Origin: Porphyromonadaceae bacterium
Lineage (GTDB): Bacteria; Bacteroidota; Bacteroidia; Bacteroidales; Dysgonomonadaceae
Direction of reading: 5' to 3'
NCBI GenBank assembly: GCA_022840285.1
Contig: JALHIE010000082.1
Span: 1 to 55,325, forward strand
DNA: 55,325 nucleotides
Shown here piece after piece: positions 9,116 through 18,160 of the stretch; within the stretch, counting starts at the first letter, position 1; the number at the start of each line of letters is the position of its first letter. Below the pieces are notes generated by a model, which saw only the letters and a program-made list of their open reading frames with translations, was not told the origin of the DNA and searched no databases. The translations under genes and the position numbers were made by a program.

Positions 9116-9517
9116 TTGTGTCGGAACAGGAGTAAAAGAATCCTGTTCGCCACAGGAGGTTCTTTTGCACTGGTTTTAGCCGCATTGGGCGTTTTCGTTC
9201 CCGGCATACCGTGTACCCCTTTTGCGTTGTTGTCTGCCGCCCTTTTTGCAAAAAGCTCCGAAAAGTTATATAACGGATTGTTGAATAACAAGATACTGGG
9301 CCCTCGCATCAGAAATTACCAACGCCGGAAAGGTATATCGAAAGGCGGAAAAGTCAAGGTAATCATTTTGATGGCGACGATGGTGTTGGTCTCTTCTTTC
9401 CTGATAATCAACGTGCCGGCCATAAGGATCGTAATTCTCTTGTCGGGCCTTGTCGGAGCGATTGTGGTGTGGTTCTTTGTTCCCGAAGGGAGAGACTATA
9501 CCGAAGAGGAGGGCTAG
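9116..9517 (+). CDS. DUF454 (YbaN-family) inner-membrane protein
   Basis: A small membrane protein of the YbaN/DUF454 family, whose function is not established. Family signatures are present: GVFVPGIPCTPFALLSAALFAKSSEKLYN and the GPRIRNYQRRKGIS loop after the first helices, then two more helices and a charged tail. The frame is open from an ATG at 9020, but that start lies inside the divergent phosphatase gene and upstream of the promoter box at 9092-9099. Homology also begins only at about KRILFATGG. I therefore choose TTG 9116 (about 133 residues). The start is uncertain. Confidence 0.75.
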   Translation: MCRNRSKRILFATGGSFALVLAALGVFVPGIPCTPFALLSAALFAKSSEKLYNGLLNNKILGPRIRNYQRRKGISKGGKVKVIILMATMVLVSSFLIINVPAIRIVILLSGLVGAIVVWFFVPEGRDYTEEEG

Positions 9518-10737
9518 TCCCTCAGGTACGCGAAGTAATACTTCTCCACCTTTTTCGATAACAACTCGATGTTGAACATATCGGATGCGGTGGAGATGTC
9601 TTTTATGGAGCCGTCGCGATAGAGGATCTTGATGCTTTCGTCGTACTTGTTGTACATGTCGGTAGCCAGCGAATCGGAAGAAACGAAATAGGCAGCTTCG
9701 CTTTCCGAGATTCCGTATTTACGGGTAAATTTTTCGATATATTCTTGCTTCTTTTCTGCCGGGTGAGGTTCATTGGTAATCTGGATCTTGAACAGTTTTC
9801 GGTTGACCATTCCGTGGCTCAGCAAGGATAAGACCTTGTCGGAATGAGACTTCCATACTTTTAACGATGTCCAGATATCGTTGTCGTCCAGGTTCGTGAA
9901 ATGTTCCAGTACTTCCGGGTTTTCCCGGAAATCTTTCAACGTAATGTCATTTTTCAGGAAGAATGCCAGCGAGGGCGATGCAAAGAGGTCTTCGCCGTTT
10001 CGCGACAGGTACTTGGCCCGGTTGATGGTGTTTGTCAACATTTTCTCCGAGGCCACCGCCGTTTTGTGCAGGTAGACCTGCCAATACATAAACCGGCGTG
10101 ACATCAGGAAGTTCTCTATCGAATAAATCCCTTTCGACTCAACCACCAGCTTGTCGTCAATCACATCGAGCATCTTCATGATGCGTGCCGCACCGATACC
10201 CCCTTCGCTGACACCCGTAAAAAAACTGTCGCGCTGCAGGTAGTCCAGCCGGTCGACATCCAGCTGCCCACTTACCAGCTCGTGTAAAAACCGCTTGGGG
10301 TACTTGTCCCGGAAAATATCGATGGCCGTCTGGAGTGCACCTTTTTTCTCGCCGTTGATCTGCTGCATCAGCAGCAACGAAACCTCTTCGTGAGGCACGT
10401 TGTTCGCCAGCGTATTCTCCAGCACATGCGAAAAGGGAGTGTGCCCGATATCGTGCATCAGGATGGCAGCCAGCGCTCCGCGGTATTCGTCTTTGGTGAT
10501 CTCGTGGCCTTTGTCGCGTAAATTCAGCAAGGCCACGTCCATCAGGTACATGGCGCCAATGGTATGGTGAAACCGGGTATGCTGTGCACCGGGATAAACA
10601 TAGGATGCCATTCCCAGTTGCCGGATCCGGTTCAGCCGCTGCAGGCAGGGATGCTGGATAAGCTCGTAGATAAACTCATCGGGGATATTGACAAATCCAA
10701 AAACGGGATCGTTGATTATTTTTCGCTTCTGCTGCAT
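9514..10737 (-). CDS. HD-domain phosphohydrolase (dNTPase-like)
   Basis: A 407-residue cytoplasmic HD-superfamily metal-dependent phosphohydrolase, similar in layout to SAMHD1-like and dGTPase-like proteins (YdhJ/COG1078 group). The metal ligands are visible: ARF/HHTIGAMYLM (His), MHDIGHTPFSH (the HD pair, about residues 93-103) and DVDRLDYLQRDSFFTG (Asp). The opening DPVFGFVNIPDEF is typical of the group. It likely hydrolyses nucleoside triphosphates, but the substrate is not shown by sequence. It lies just after a tRNA and its terminator, and its 3' end overlaps that of the DUF454 gene by 4 bases in convergent orientation. Confidence 0.88.
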   Translation of the reverse strand: MQQKRKIINDPVFGFVNIPDEFIYELIQHPCLQRLNRIRQLGMASYVYPGAQHTRFHHTIGAMYLMDVALLNLRDKGHEITKDEYRGALAAILMHDIGHTPFSHVLENTLANNVPHEEVSLLLMQQINGEKKGALQTAIDIFRDKYPKRFLHELVSGQLDVDRLDYLQRDSFFTGVSEGGIGAARIMKMLDVIDDKLVVESKGIYSIENFLMSRRFMYWQVYLHKTAVASEKMLTNTINRAKYLSRNGEDLFASPSLAFFLKNDITLKDFRENPEVLEHFTNLDDNDIWTSLKVWKSHSDKVLSLLSHGMVNRKLFKIQITNEPHPAEKKQEYIEKFTRKYGISESEAAYFVSSDSLATDMYNKYDESIKILYRDGSIKDISTASDMFNIELLSKKVEKYYFAYLRD

Positions 10738-10741
10738 ATAA

Positions 10742-10777
10742 AATAAAAAAAGACTGCTGGCTTTCTTCCAACAGTCT
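10742..10777 (-). terminator. Terminator after tRNA-Gln
   Basis: On the minus strand a 10-bp stem (AGACTGTTGG / CCAGCAGTCT, one G-T pair) with a 7-base loop is followed by T6-A-T3. It separates the tRNA from the HD gene, whose start codon is only 5 bases further on. Confidence 0.8.
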
Positions 10778-10790
10778 GATTTTTAATTAG

Positions 10791-10861
10791 TTGTCTTACC
10801 AGGACTCGAACCTGGACAAACAGGACCAGAATCTGTTGTGCTACCATTACACCATAAGACA
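10791..10861 (-). tRNA. tRNA-Gln (CTG anticodon)
   Basis: A 71-nt cloverleaf on the minus strand. The acceptor stem TGTCTTA/TAAGACA is perfect with discriminator A. The D arm is GTG-TAATGGTAG-CAC. The anticodon loop TTCTGGT gives CTG (glutamine CAG codons). The T arm is CCAGG-TTCGAGT-CCTGG. The first pair is the weak U1-A72 usual in tRNA-Gln. The closing pair of the anticodon stem is an A31-C39 mismatch where A-U is expected. The CCA tail is not encoded. Confidence 0.88.
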
Positions 10862-10970
10862 ATTTGTGAGTACAAAAGTACAAAATTTATTGTAACAAAA
10901 AATTATTAGGCTGAAACTTTTTGTTTGATTCGTGAATTAAAATTGCTATTTTTACCGAGCAACAACGTTT

Positions 10971-13900
10971 TTATGGGTTAATCCCGGTAGCTTCCAGAAC
11001 CACCGTTTTCTCTTTCAGAAATTCCATCAACGTTGCGTAAACAGGATGTTTTTTAAGGATTTGCCGGTTTCCCACCATAAACAGTTGTTGGCGAGCGCGC
11101 GTAAGAGATACGTTCAGTTTTCTGTCTACGGTGCCCTCATCATTCAGGTTACAAAGGAAGTGCAGTTGATACGGTTTATTCACACAAAACGAAATGATGA
11201 TCACATCGCGCTGGCTGCCCTGGAAGCGTTCCACCGTATCCACCATGATGTTCTCGTACGCCGGAATGCCTGCTTTCTCCAGTTGGTGCTTGATGAGTGC
11301 TATCTGGTTTCGGTAGGGCGCAATGATTCCGATATTCCGTGGGTCGAAATTCCGCCGGTCGTGCGCATACACGGTGGCAACGGAACGTATGACCTCAGCC
11401 ACGATCTCCGCCTCAGGGGTGTTTGTTTTCGATGAGGTACTTTGCGGAGGCAACTGTTCGGTCGAAAAAAATGCGATTCGGCTTTTCGACACATGCTGTA
11501 AGAAAACATTGCCGGTTTCGGGGAAGGATGATCTCCAGGGTTGGGATTGCCACTCCTTGGCGGACAAAAGAGCTTGCGGGTAAAAGTGAGTGGAGGGGAA
11601 TGCGGCAATCTGCTCGTGCATCCTGCCCTGGATGGTGAGCTGGGTGTAGGCGTGTGTCCAGTTGTTACGGACGCAGTTGCGCAACAGGCGTTCGAAAAGG
11701 GAATGGGCACAACTGGTGATCCCTGCTCCGGTAAGTTCCGGCTCGTGTATGGCGGCAACCTGTTTTTTCTGCAAGACAATGGCGGGCAACTGGTGGTGGT
11801 CGCCAATCATGATGAACTTATCGAAACGGGTCAACAATCCGATAATTTGTGGTTCCAGGATCTGCGACGCTTCGTCGATAATGGCCACATCGAACTTCTT
11901 GAGGCTGAAAAGTTCCGGTTTCCCGTTTATGGATGCCAGGGTGGATACAACAATCCGGGTCTTCCGGATCGTTGTCCGCAGCGATTCGCGGTTACTGGCT
12001 TTTTCGGAGATGTTTTGCAACAACCGGTCCCGATATGCTTCGGCGCACGAGAGTTCGCTTCCCACACGGATGTAGTTGCGTGAATTTTCATCCTTGCAGC
12101 CAAATGCGGCATTTATGGCTTCGCAAAGCTCATCCACAGCCCGGTTGGTATAGGCCAATACCAGGATGCTGCCGTTTTCTTTCGCGTAAAACTCTTCAAC
12201 CAGCCGACGGGCAAAAATGGATGTCTTTCCGGTTCCCGGCGGGCCGATAATCAGGAAATAGTCTTCGGCAGCCATCGCTTTCCGGATGATGCTTTCGGGA
12301 TAAGGCAACTTGTTTTCAGGGATTGCCGGGGCTTGGGGTGCTCTTAATCCCAACAGTAAATCGCGCTGCTGCCTTTCGGCGTTCAGAAAATCAAACAGGC
12401 TCTTATACATACTGTTGTACGATGTGTCGAGCGCGTCATGCTCGACTGCCCAAAGCGGGTTCTCGTTGAAAAATGTACGGTTTCGCTGCTTGTTCCGGAA
12501 ACGGACCTCGACAAATTCCTGCGAGAGGGCTGTCAGGGTACCTTTCAGTATTTGACGGTTGAGGACGGTGTCTTCTTCATCCTGCCGGGGATAGACAATG
12601 CAGATCTCTCCCTCACGGAAGTTTACCACATCGTTTCCGGCATGATTTCTCCGGAACACTATTTTCATGTCGTTTCCCGAATCGTCAATCGACTCGATGG
12701 ACAGGCCGTACAAAACATCCAGTGCTTCTGCACGTTCGCTAAAATCGCTGTTCCACAGCGAAGCCACACCGGCGGGTGATTCGTATTCCACGTCTCCTGT
12801 TTTTTGCAGGTACAGTTCCCGCGAAACAAAACGGATGTAGCGGTAAAAGTAGCTCAATTCCATTGGCGTGCATGGTTGCAGTACCGACTTGAATTGTTCG
12901 ATCCGTTGCGTGTAAAACGTCGCGGATTTCTGAGCGGTTCCGGTGGTGTCGTAAAGTGCCTGAAACAGTTGCGCAACTGTTTGATTGTTACCGTTTATGA
13001 TGGCATGTTCGTTGGCAATAATGAGGTTCCTGATGTTAATTATCTCTTTCTCCAGTTGTTGGAATCCGGCGGCAAAACGGAGGTTTGTACCCGGAATGCT
13101 TCCGGAGGAGTACAAAATGGCTGCTTCCACCCGGCGTGACGGTACATCAAACACACTTTCGGTCATTAGCCGGTAAACGCCGGTCTGTACTTCGTGGTTA
13201 AGCGCAATCTTTCCTGTGTCGTAAGCAGGGTAGGGAAGTTTACCCGATTTGAGCTCCACAATCTTATACGTATTCTTGTTGATGTGCAACAGGTCCAACC
13301 GCCCCTGAAAACCGTACCGTTCACTGAAAAACGACGGTTCGAGCGTACACTGGTGCAGGTCAATTCCTCTCCGTGGAAAATCTTCGGTGATCACTCGTTT
13401 GATGTTCTCAAACTGGGTACGCGCTTTTTGCATAAAATCACGGAAGTCTTCGTCGGCTGCAATATCCCGGCAGCTCGTGTATTCGAAAGGCGACTGCCGG
13501 AACGATTTCAGGAATGTTTCGTCAAAAGAGACCTCATCGGGTTGTTGGGCAAAGATCAGCTCGTCGAGGAAAAAGTTTGCCAGGTTACCCAGCAGAAGAT
13601 AGGAGCGGTTTTCGGGTGTTTCGAACTTGTTTCTGAAATAGTGCATCGGTGTGACGCAGTAATCGTGAAAGCATTCCGCGATGGCGGAGGCGTCTATCAG
13701 GTAATCGGGTTCCAATACGATGAGTTTGGGAAGTAAACGGCCGTTTTTGTCTACCGTGAAATCGATCAGGTTGAGCTGCGCCCCTTCCCAAAAATGATCG
13801 ACCGGGCTGTTTAACGCATCGCACCTGACAGTCACCTCCGTTCCGGGATGTTTTTCCGACAGGCACCTGATTTCGGCCTTTTCCTTGTCGATCGCCAGAA

Positions 13901-14303
13901 CCTGAACGCGTAGCGTCCACTCTTTGCCAATGGGTTGAGGCGAGAGCGTGAGGCTTTCGTCCCAACTTGTTTCGTCACCGGAGAGGAGTTCCAGGAAATT
14001 GATCAGTGCCCTTTCGTGTTGCCGGTACTCGGACTCTGCCAGTTCTTCTTTCTTTTCCCGGATCTCTTTCGTACGAACACGCAGGTGCTGCAGTTGCCAC
14101 TCCAGTCGGCCGGGAATCAGGTATTTCTGAGCCAGGAACACCAGGCGCGAGAACAGGTTGGGAAACTGGATGGATTCGCCGGACGTAAATTCTTTCGATA
14201 ATCGCTCCAACAACTTTTTTAGTTCGAAAAGTTTGTCGTTTAAAGCAGACTCCGAGGCTGAGATTTCCTGTATGTCCGTCAGGTAGGCTGTGTAATCCGG
14301 CAT
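10971..14303 (-). CDS. Dna2-like nuclease-helicase (PD-(D/E)XK + superfamily 1 helicase)
   Basis: A 1110-residue protein combining a RecB/Cas4-type nuclease with a 5'-3' DNA2/NAM7-type helicase, likely in DNA end processing or repair. After an N-terminal region of unknown fold (about 1-230), the nuclease core shows GRLDLL (Asp near 337) and VELKSGK (Glu-x-Lys near 351), then HEVQTGVYRLM. The helicase has Walker A GPPGTGKTS (about 687), DEASQ, GDHHQLPA, TVERFQGSQRD and LTRARQQL. I see no clear four-cysteine iron-sulfur pattern as in eukaryotic Dna2. Its ATG overlaps the stop of the upstream DgkA-type kinase (TGATG), so the two are translationally coupled. The combination is common in Bacteroidetes but little studied. 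Confidence 0.85.
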   Translation of the reverse strand: MPDYTAYLTDIQEISASESALNDKLFELKKLLERLSKEFTSGESIQFPNLFSRLVFLAQKYLIPGRLEWQLQHLRVRTKEIREKKEELAESEYRQHERALINFLELLSGDETSWDESLTLSPQPIGKEWTLRVQVLAIDKEKAEIRCLSEKHPGTEVTVRCDALNSPVDHFWEGAQLNLIDFTVDKNGRLLPKLIVLEPDYLIDASAIAECFHDYCVTPMHYFRNKFETPENRSYLLLGNLANFFLDELIFAQQPDEVSFDETFLKSFRQSPFEYTSCRDIAADEDFRDFMQKARTQFENIKRVITEDFPRRGIDLHQCTLEPSFFSERYGFQGRLDLLHINKNTYKIVELKSGKLPYPAYDTGKIALNHEVQTGVYRLMTESVFDVPSRRVEAAILYSSGSIPGTNLRFAAGFQQLEKEIINIRNLIIANEHAIINGNNQTVAQLFQALYDTTGTAQKSATFYTQRIEQFKSVLQPCTPMELSYFYRYIRFVSRELYLQKTGDVEYESPAGVASLWNSDFSERAEALDVLYGLSIESIDDSGNDMKIVFRRNHAGNDVVNFREGEICIVYPRQDEEDTVLNRQILKGTLTALSQEFVEVRFRNKQRNRTFFNENPLWAVEHDALDTSYNSMYKSLFDFLNAERQQRDLLLGLRAPQAPAIPENKLPYPESIIRKAMAAEDYFLIIGPPGTGKTSIFARRLVEEFYAKENGSILVLAYTNRAVDELCEAINAAFGCKDENSRNYIRVGSELSCAEAYRDRLLQNISEKASNRESLRTTIRKTRIVVSTLASINGKPELFSLKKFDVAIIDEASQILEPQIIGLLTRFDKFIMIGDHHQLPAIVLQKKQVAAIHEPELTGAGITSCAHSLFERLLRNCVRNNWTHAYTQLTIQGRMHEQIAAFPSTHFYPQALLSAKEWQSQPWRSSFPETGNVFLQHVSKSRIAFFSTEQLPPQSTSSKTNTPEAEIVAEVIRSVATVYAHDRRNFDPRNIGIIAPYRNQIALIKHQLEKAGIPAYENIMVDTVERFQGSQRDVIIISFCVNKPYQLHFLCNLNDEGTVDRKLNVSLTRARQQLFMVGNRQILKKHPVYATLMEFLKEKTVVLEATGINP

Positions 14304-14677
14304 CAGGATTGAAATAACTCAATAATTTTTGGTAGAAAAATCAATATCCCTACCGCCAAAGAAGCCATGGCGGCTAGCAGAACACCTGCTGCAGCCAGGT
14401 CCTTCACCTTTTTAATCGTTGCGTTGCGTTCTTTTGAAACAAGGTCGGCAAGCGTCTCTATGGAGGTGTTTACAGCTTCCAGGGCCAAAACCAACCCAAT
14501 AACGACAGCTACTGCCAGCCATTCCGTGGCGGAGATCGAAAACAGAAACCCCATCAGAATGGCCGATATGGCCAGTATCAGGTGAATCACCGCGTTGGGT
14601 GTTTCACGGAAAAGCGTTGCCATACCTTGAAAAGCGTATTTAAAACCAAGCATTCTTTTTTTGTAAGAACCATTCAT
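14303..14677 (-). CDS. DgkA-type diacylglycerol/undecaprenol kinase
   Basis: A small integral-membrane lipid kinase, about 124 residues from ATG 14677. The family phosphorylates diacylglycerol or undecaprenol to recycle lipid carriers. It shows the amphipathic start (RMLGFKYAFQGMATLFRETPNA), three membrane helices and the catalytic/ATP signature EAVNTSIETLADLV (the E-AVNTAIE motif of DgkA). An in-frame ATG exists at 14749, but a -7 box at 14737-14744 lies downstream of it, so 14677 is preferred. The gene overlaps the helicase start by one base (TGATG). Confidence 0.88.
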   Translation of the reverse strand: MNGSYKKRMLGFKYAFQGMATLFRETPNAVIHLILAISAILMGFLFSISATEWLAVAVVIGLVLALEAVNTSIETLADLVSKERNATIKKVKDLAAAGVLLAAMASLAVGILIFLPKIIELFQS

Positions 14678-14736
14678 AAACAATCCCTTTTTCAAATACA
14701 TCATCATCCGCGACAAAGCCGGTAACGGTGGTGGGA

Positions 14737-14744
14737 CAAATATA
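14737..14744 (-). promoter_or_regulatory. Promoter -7 box of the dgkA-helicase operon
   Basis: TATATTTG on the minus strand. It opposes TATCTTTG at 14754-14761 on the plus strand. The two -7 boxes are only 9 bases apart, so the two transcription units must compete for the same region. Confidence 0.55.
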
Positions 14745-14753
14745 CGCATTTTT

Positions 14754-14761
14754 TATCTTTG
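14754..14761 (+). promoter_or_regulatory. Promoter -7 box of the zinc-ribbon gene
   Basis: TATCTTTG, a full match to TAnnTTTG, 20 bases before the ATG at 14782. Confidence 0.55.
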
Positions 14762-14781
14762 CCTGAATTAAATAGAACACT

Positions 14782-15888
14782 ATGGCCCAATTTTGCCCGC
14801 TTTGCGGAAAGAGTAAACCGGAAGAAGCATTGTTTTGCAACGATTGCAAAGATAAGATAGAAAAGGAATATGAAGTGGATGTTCCCGAAAGAGAAGGGAG
14901 GCCGGATGTTGTCGGGCAGGAATTGACTGAAAGGAGTGTTGAGATAAAAAAAGAGAATCCGGATCTGCCGACGGATATTTTGTCAAAAGGCACGGGGCCG
15001 CGAAAGAACAAAAGTCGGTTTTTTTTGGGGGTGCTTCTGTTGGGTATATTGCTGGTTGCCGGCTTCCTTTATTACGGAGAGACGGTGAAAAAAGGCAATT
15101 TGGACAGGTTACAATGGGACAGGGCGATAAAAGAAAACAGGGTAAGCGGTTACCTGACTTATATGCAGGCATTTCCGAAAGGAAAATATTACACCTTGGC
15201 TGAAGAAAACCTGATGAAGCTCAAAGGAAACGAGGCAGAAACCTGGAGAACATTGCAATCTTCGGATAACAGGGCGGAACTTCGGGATTTCCTGACGCAA
15301 TATCCGGAAAGCCCGTACACCCCGTTGGTGAAAACAAGGCTGGATTCGCTTGCCTGGGTGGCTACCCTGAACGACAATACCGCCGAAAGTTATTCCGACT
15401 ATATGGTCGCTTCGCAAAGCGGAGAACTGCCGGGCGACTATTTCGGCAATGCACAGGAAAGATACGATATGCTGTTTCAATCGTATCCGGTTGCAAAAAG
15501 TGATCTGGACAGTATCCGGCTTACCGTTGACGGATTTTTTACGGCATTATCCGCTCTTAATGCCAGCGAAATAACCAAATATATGGCTCCGGTCGTTTTC
15601 CGGTTCTTCAGCTCCGGTGGAGGTCAACGTGAAAAAATAGTCGGAGACCTGATTATCTCCGGGGCAAGAACACAGGCTCCAACCGTTCAATTTTTACCGA
15701 ATACGGCCGCAGTAGCTTACGAGAAAACGGCGATCGAACATTACAAGGTGAATGTTCCCGTTCAAAAATCGTACGTTGACGGCGGACAACGGAAAACCGT
15801 TTCAGGATATATCGTCCAGCTCGAACTGGACAGGAACTTCCGGATACTTACCCTGACCGAACGCAAGCCGGCTGCCGACGCAGTCTGA
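14782..15888 (+). CDS. Zinc-ribbon membrane-anchored protein of unknown function
   Basis: A 368-residue protein. It begins with a double-CxxC zinc ribbon (CPLCGK at 5-10, CNDCKD at 19-24), then an acidic linker, one membrane helix at about 77-96 (FFLGVLLLGILLVAGFLYYG) and a large C-terminal part. That part contains TPR-like or Sel1-like repeats with the pattern YLTYMQAFPKGKYYTLAEE and FLTQYPESPYTPL, then an NTF2-like fold candidate (about 230-360). The topology suggests a cytoplasmic zinc ribbon and a periplasmic sensor or scaffold part. It is monocistronic and convergent with tdh. No specific role can be assigned. Confidence 0.7.
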   Translation: MAQFCPLCGKSKPEEALFCNDCKDKIEKEYEVDVPEREGRPDVVGQELTERSVEIKKENPDLPTDILSKGTGPRKNKSRFFLGVLLLGILLVAGFLYYGETVKKGNLDRLQWDRAIKENRVSGYLTYMQAFPKGKYYTLAEENLMKLKGNEAETWRTLQSSDNRAELRDFLTQYPESPYTPLVKTRLDSLAWVATLNDNTAESYSDYMVASQSGELPGDYFGNAQERYDMLFQSYPVAKSDLDSIRLTVDGFFTALSALNASEITKYMAPVVFRFFSSGGGQREKIVGDLIISGARTQAPTVQFLPNTAAVAYEKTAIEHYKVNVPVQKSYVDGGQRKTVSGYIVQLELDRNFRILTLTERKPAADAV

Positions 15889-15893
15889 AAATC

Positions 15894-16919
15894 CTAATTC
15901 CAGCTGAGAATCACTTTTCCACACTGTCCGCTTTCCATCACTTCGAACCCTTCCTGATACTCATCGATGGAAAAACGATGGGTAATAACGGGAGTCAGGT
16001 CAATTCCGGAAATAAGCATCTGCTCCATCTGGTACCAGGTCTCCCACATCTCACGGCCGTAAATCCCTTTCAGCGTAAGGGCCTTAAAGATGATCTCGTT
16101 CCAGTCGACTGTGGTGTTGTTGGGTAAAATACCCAGCAACGATATTTTTGAACCGTTGTACATGTTGTCGATCATTTCCCGAAATGCAGCGGGGGAGCCG
16201 GACATCTCCAACCCTACGTCAAAGCCGCGCATTCCCAGTTTTTCAACCGCTTGCCGGATACTCTCTCCTTTCGAGGGGTTAACGGTCAGCGTAGCACCCA
16301 TCTTCCGGGCTATTCCCAACCGGTAGTCACTCAGGTCGCTGACCACAACGTACCGGGCACCTGCAAAACGGCATATGGCGGTTGCCATGCTCCCGATCAG
16401 CCCTGCACCGGTGATGAGCACATCTTCCCCGATGAGCCGGAACGATAAGGCGGTGTGGGTGGCATTTCCGAAAGGATCCATGATGGAAGCAATCTCATCG
16501 GGAATACGTGGGTCCAGCTTAACGACGTTTTCTGCCGGGAGCGACAAGTATTCGGCAAAGGCTCCGTCGCGGTTCACACCCACACCGAGGGTGTTTTCAC
16601 AGACGTGCAGTTTCCCGCGGCGGCAGTTGCGGCAGTGTCCGCAAGCGATATGTCCTTCTCCGGTAACCCGGTCGCCGGTTTTCAGGTTTTTTACTCCGCT
16701 TCCCATATCCACAATTTCGCCCACGTATTCGTGGCCGATGGTCATGGGGGTCTTGATGGTCTTTTGCGCCCAATCGTCCCATTTATAAATGTGCAGATCG
16801 GTTCCGCAGATAGAGGTTTTTATGATTTTGATGAGGACATCGTTCACTCCGATCTCGGGAACGGGTATCTCTTGCATCCATATTCCCTTTTCGGGACGTA
16901 GTTTAACTAAGGCTTTCAT
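15894..16919 (-). CDS. tdh: L-threonine 3-dehydrogenase
   Basis: A 341-residue zinc-dependent medium-chain dehydrogenase oxidising L-threonine to 2-amino-3-ketobutyrate with NAD+. It aligns over its whole length with E. coli Tdh. Catalytic zinc ligands lie in SICGTDLHIYKWD and GHEYVGEIV. The structural zinc cysteines lie in CGHCRNCRRGKLHVC. The Rossmann motif is GAGLIGSMA, and GIYGREMWETWY is a Tdh-specific signature. It lies 12 bases after kbl, and together they form the threonine to glycine plus acetyl-CoA pathway. Confidence 0.97.
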   Translation of the reverse strand: MKALVKLRPEKGIWMQEIPVPEIGVNDVLIKIIKTSICGTDLHIYKWDDWAQKTIKTPMTIGHEYVGEIVDMGSGVKNLKTGDRVTGEGHIACGHCRNCRRGKLHVCENTLGVGVNRDGAFAEYLSLPAENVVKLDPRIPDEIASIMDPFGNATHTALSFRLIGEDVLITGAGLIGSMATAICRFAGARYVVVSDLSDYRLGIARKMGATLTVNPSKGESIRQAVEKLGMRGFDVGLEMSGSPAAFREMIDNMYNGSKISLLGILPNNTTVDWNEIIFKALTLKGIYGREMWETWYQMEQMLISGIDLTPVITHRFSIDEYQEGFEVMESGQCGKVILSWN

Positions 16920-16931
16920 AATGAGTGTGGG

Positions 16932-18122
16932 TTATTTAATAACGGCAAGTTTTTTCCCGACTCTAATAAACGCGGCGATGGCTTTGTCGAGGTGTTCGCG
17001 TTTGTGCCCGGCGGATAGCTGGACACGGATGCGTGCCTCTCCTTTCGGAACGACGGGATAATAGAATCCCGTAACGTATATGCCTTCATCGAGCAGGGCC
17101 GATGCAAATTCCTGCGACAACTTGGCGTCGTAGAGCATCACGGCGCAAATGGCCGACTGGGTAGGCTTGATGTCGAAATGGGCTTCTTTCATTTTGGTTA
17201 CGAAATAATCGACATTCTCGTGCAGCTTGTCTTGCAACTCGTTCGATTCCTGGAGCAACTCAAATGCCTTGATTCCGGCAGCTGCCACCAACGGAGGAAT
17301 GGAGTTGGAGAAAAGGTAGGGGCGTGAACGTTGGCGAAGCATGTCGATGATCTCCTTGCGTCCGGTAGTGAAACCTCCTATGGCACCGCCGAACGCTTTC
17401 CCGAGGGTTCCGGTAATAATTTCCGCTTTTCCTCGGCAGTTGTATAGTTCGGTAACGCCGTGTCCGGTTTTTCCGACGACCCCTGCCGAATGACTTTCAT
17501 CGATCATCACCAGGGCGTCGTATTTCTTGGCCAATTCCATGATTTTATCGATAGGAGCCACATTTCCATCCATGGAGAAAACACCGTCCGTCGCGATGAT
17601 GCGAAAGCGTTGCGCCTGTGCTTCCTGTAGCTTCGCCTCCAAATCGGCCATGTCGGCGTTGGCGTAGCGATAACGTTTGGCTTTGCACAGGCGTACTCCG
17701 TCGATGATGGAGGCGTGGTTAAGTGCGTCTGAAACAATGGCGTCTTCCTCGGTAAACAGGGGCTCGAACAACCCGCCGTTGGCGTCGAAGCAGGCGGCGT
17801 ACAGAATGGTATCCTCCGTTTTAAAAAAATTGCTGATCGTAGCTTCCAGCTCTTTGTGAAGGTCTTGCGTCCCGCAAATGAAACGTACGGACGACATTCC
17901 GTATCCCCGCTCATCGAGGGCTTTTTTGGCTGCTTCGATCAGGTGAGTGTTGTCTGACAATCCGAGGTAGTTATTGGCACAAAAGTTCAATACCTCCTGT
18001 CCCGATTTCACTTTGATCTCTGCCTTTTGAGGCGTTACGATAATCCGTTCGTTTTTGTAAAGTCCTGCTTCCTGGATAGCGGCTAATTCGCTTTGCAGGT
18101 GGTGTTGCATTTTTTCGTACAT
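16932..18122 (-). CDS. kbl: Glycine C-acetyltransferase (2-amino-3-ketobutyrate CoA ligase)
   Basis: A 396-residue PLP enzyme of the alpha-oxoamine synthase family. It cleaves 2-amino-3-ketobutyrate with CoA to glycine and acetyl-CoA, the step after Tdh. Family motifs are NFCANNYLGLSDN, the MIDESHSAGVVGKTGHG loop, and TGTLGKAFGGAIGG in which the Lys carries PLP. The length is standard. It is upstream of tdh in the same transcript and 38 bases after rmuC. Confidence 0.97.
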   Translation of the reverse strand: MYEKMQHHLQSELAAIQEAGLYKNERIIVTPQKAEIKVKSGQEVLNFCANNYLGLSDNTHLIEAAKKALDERGYGMSSVRFICGTQDLHKELEATISNFFKTEDTILYAACFDANGGLFEPLFTEEDAIVSDALNHASIIDGVRLCKAKRYRYANADMADLEAKLQEAQAQRFRIIATDGVFSMDGNVAPIDKIMELAKKYDALVMIDESHSAGVVGKTGHGVTELYNCRGKAEIITGTLGKAFGGAIGGFTTGRKEIIDMLRQRSRPYLFSNSIPPLVAAAGIKAFELLQESNELQDKLHENVDYFVTKMKEAHFDIKPTQSAICAVMLYDAKLSQEFASALLDEGIYVTGFYYPVVPKGEARIRVQLSAGHKREHLDKAIAAFIRVGKKLAVIK

Positions 18123-18160
18123 AGTGTTGTAAAGTTATAAGTGGCGAGAGTCAATGTCTC

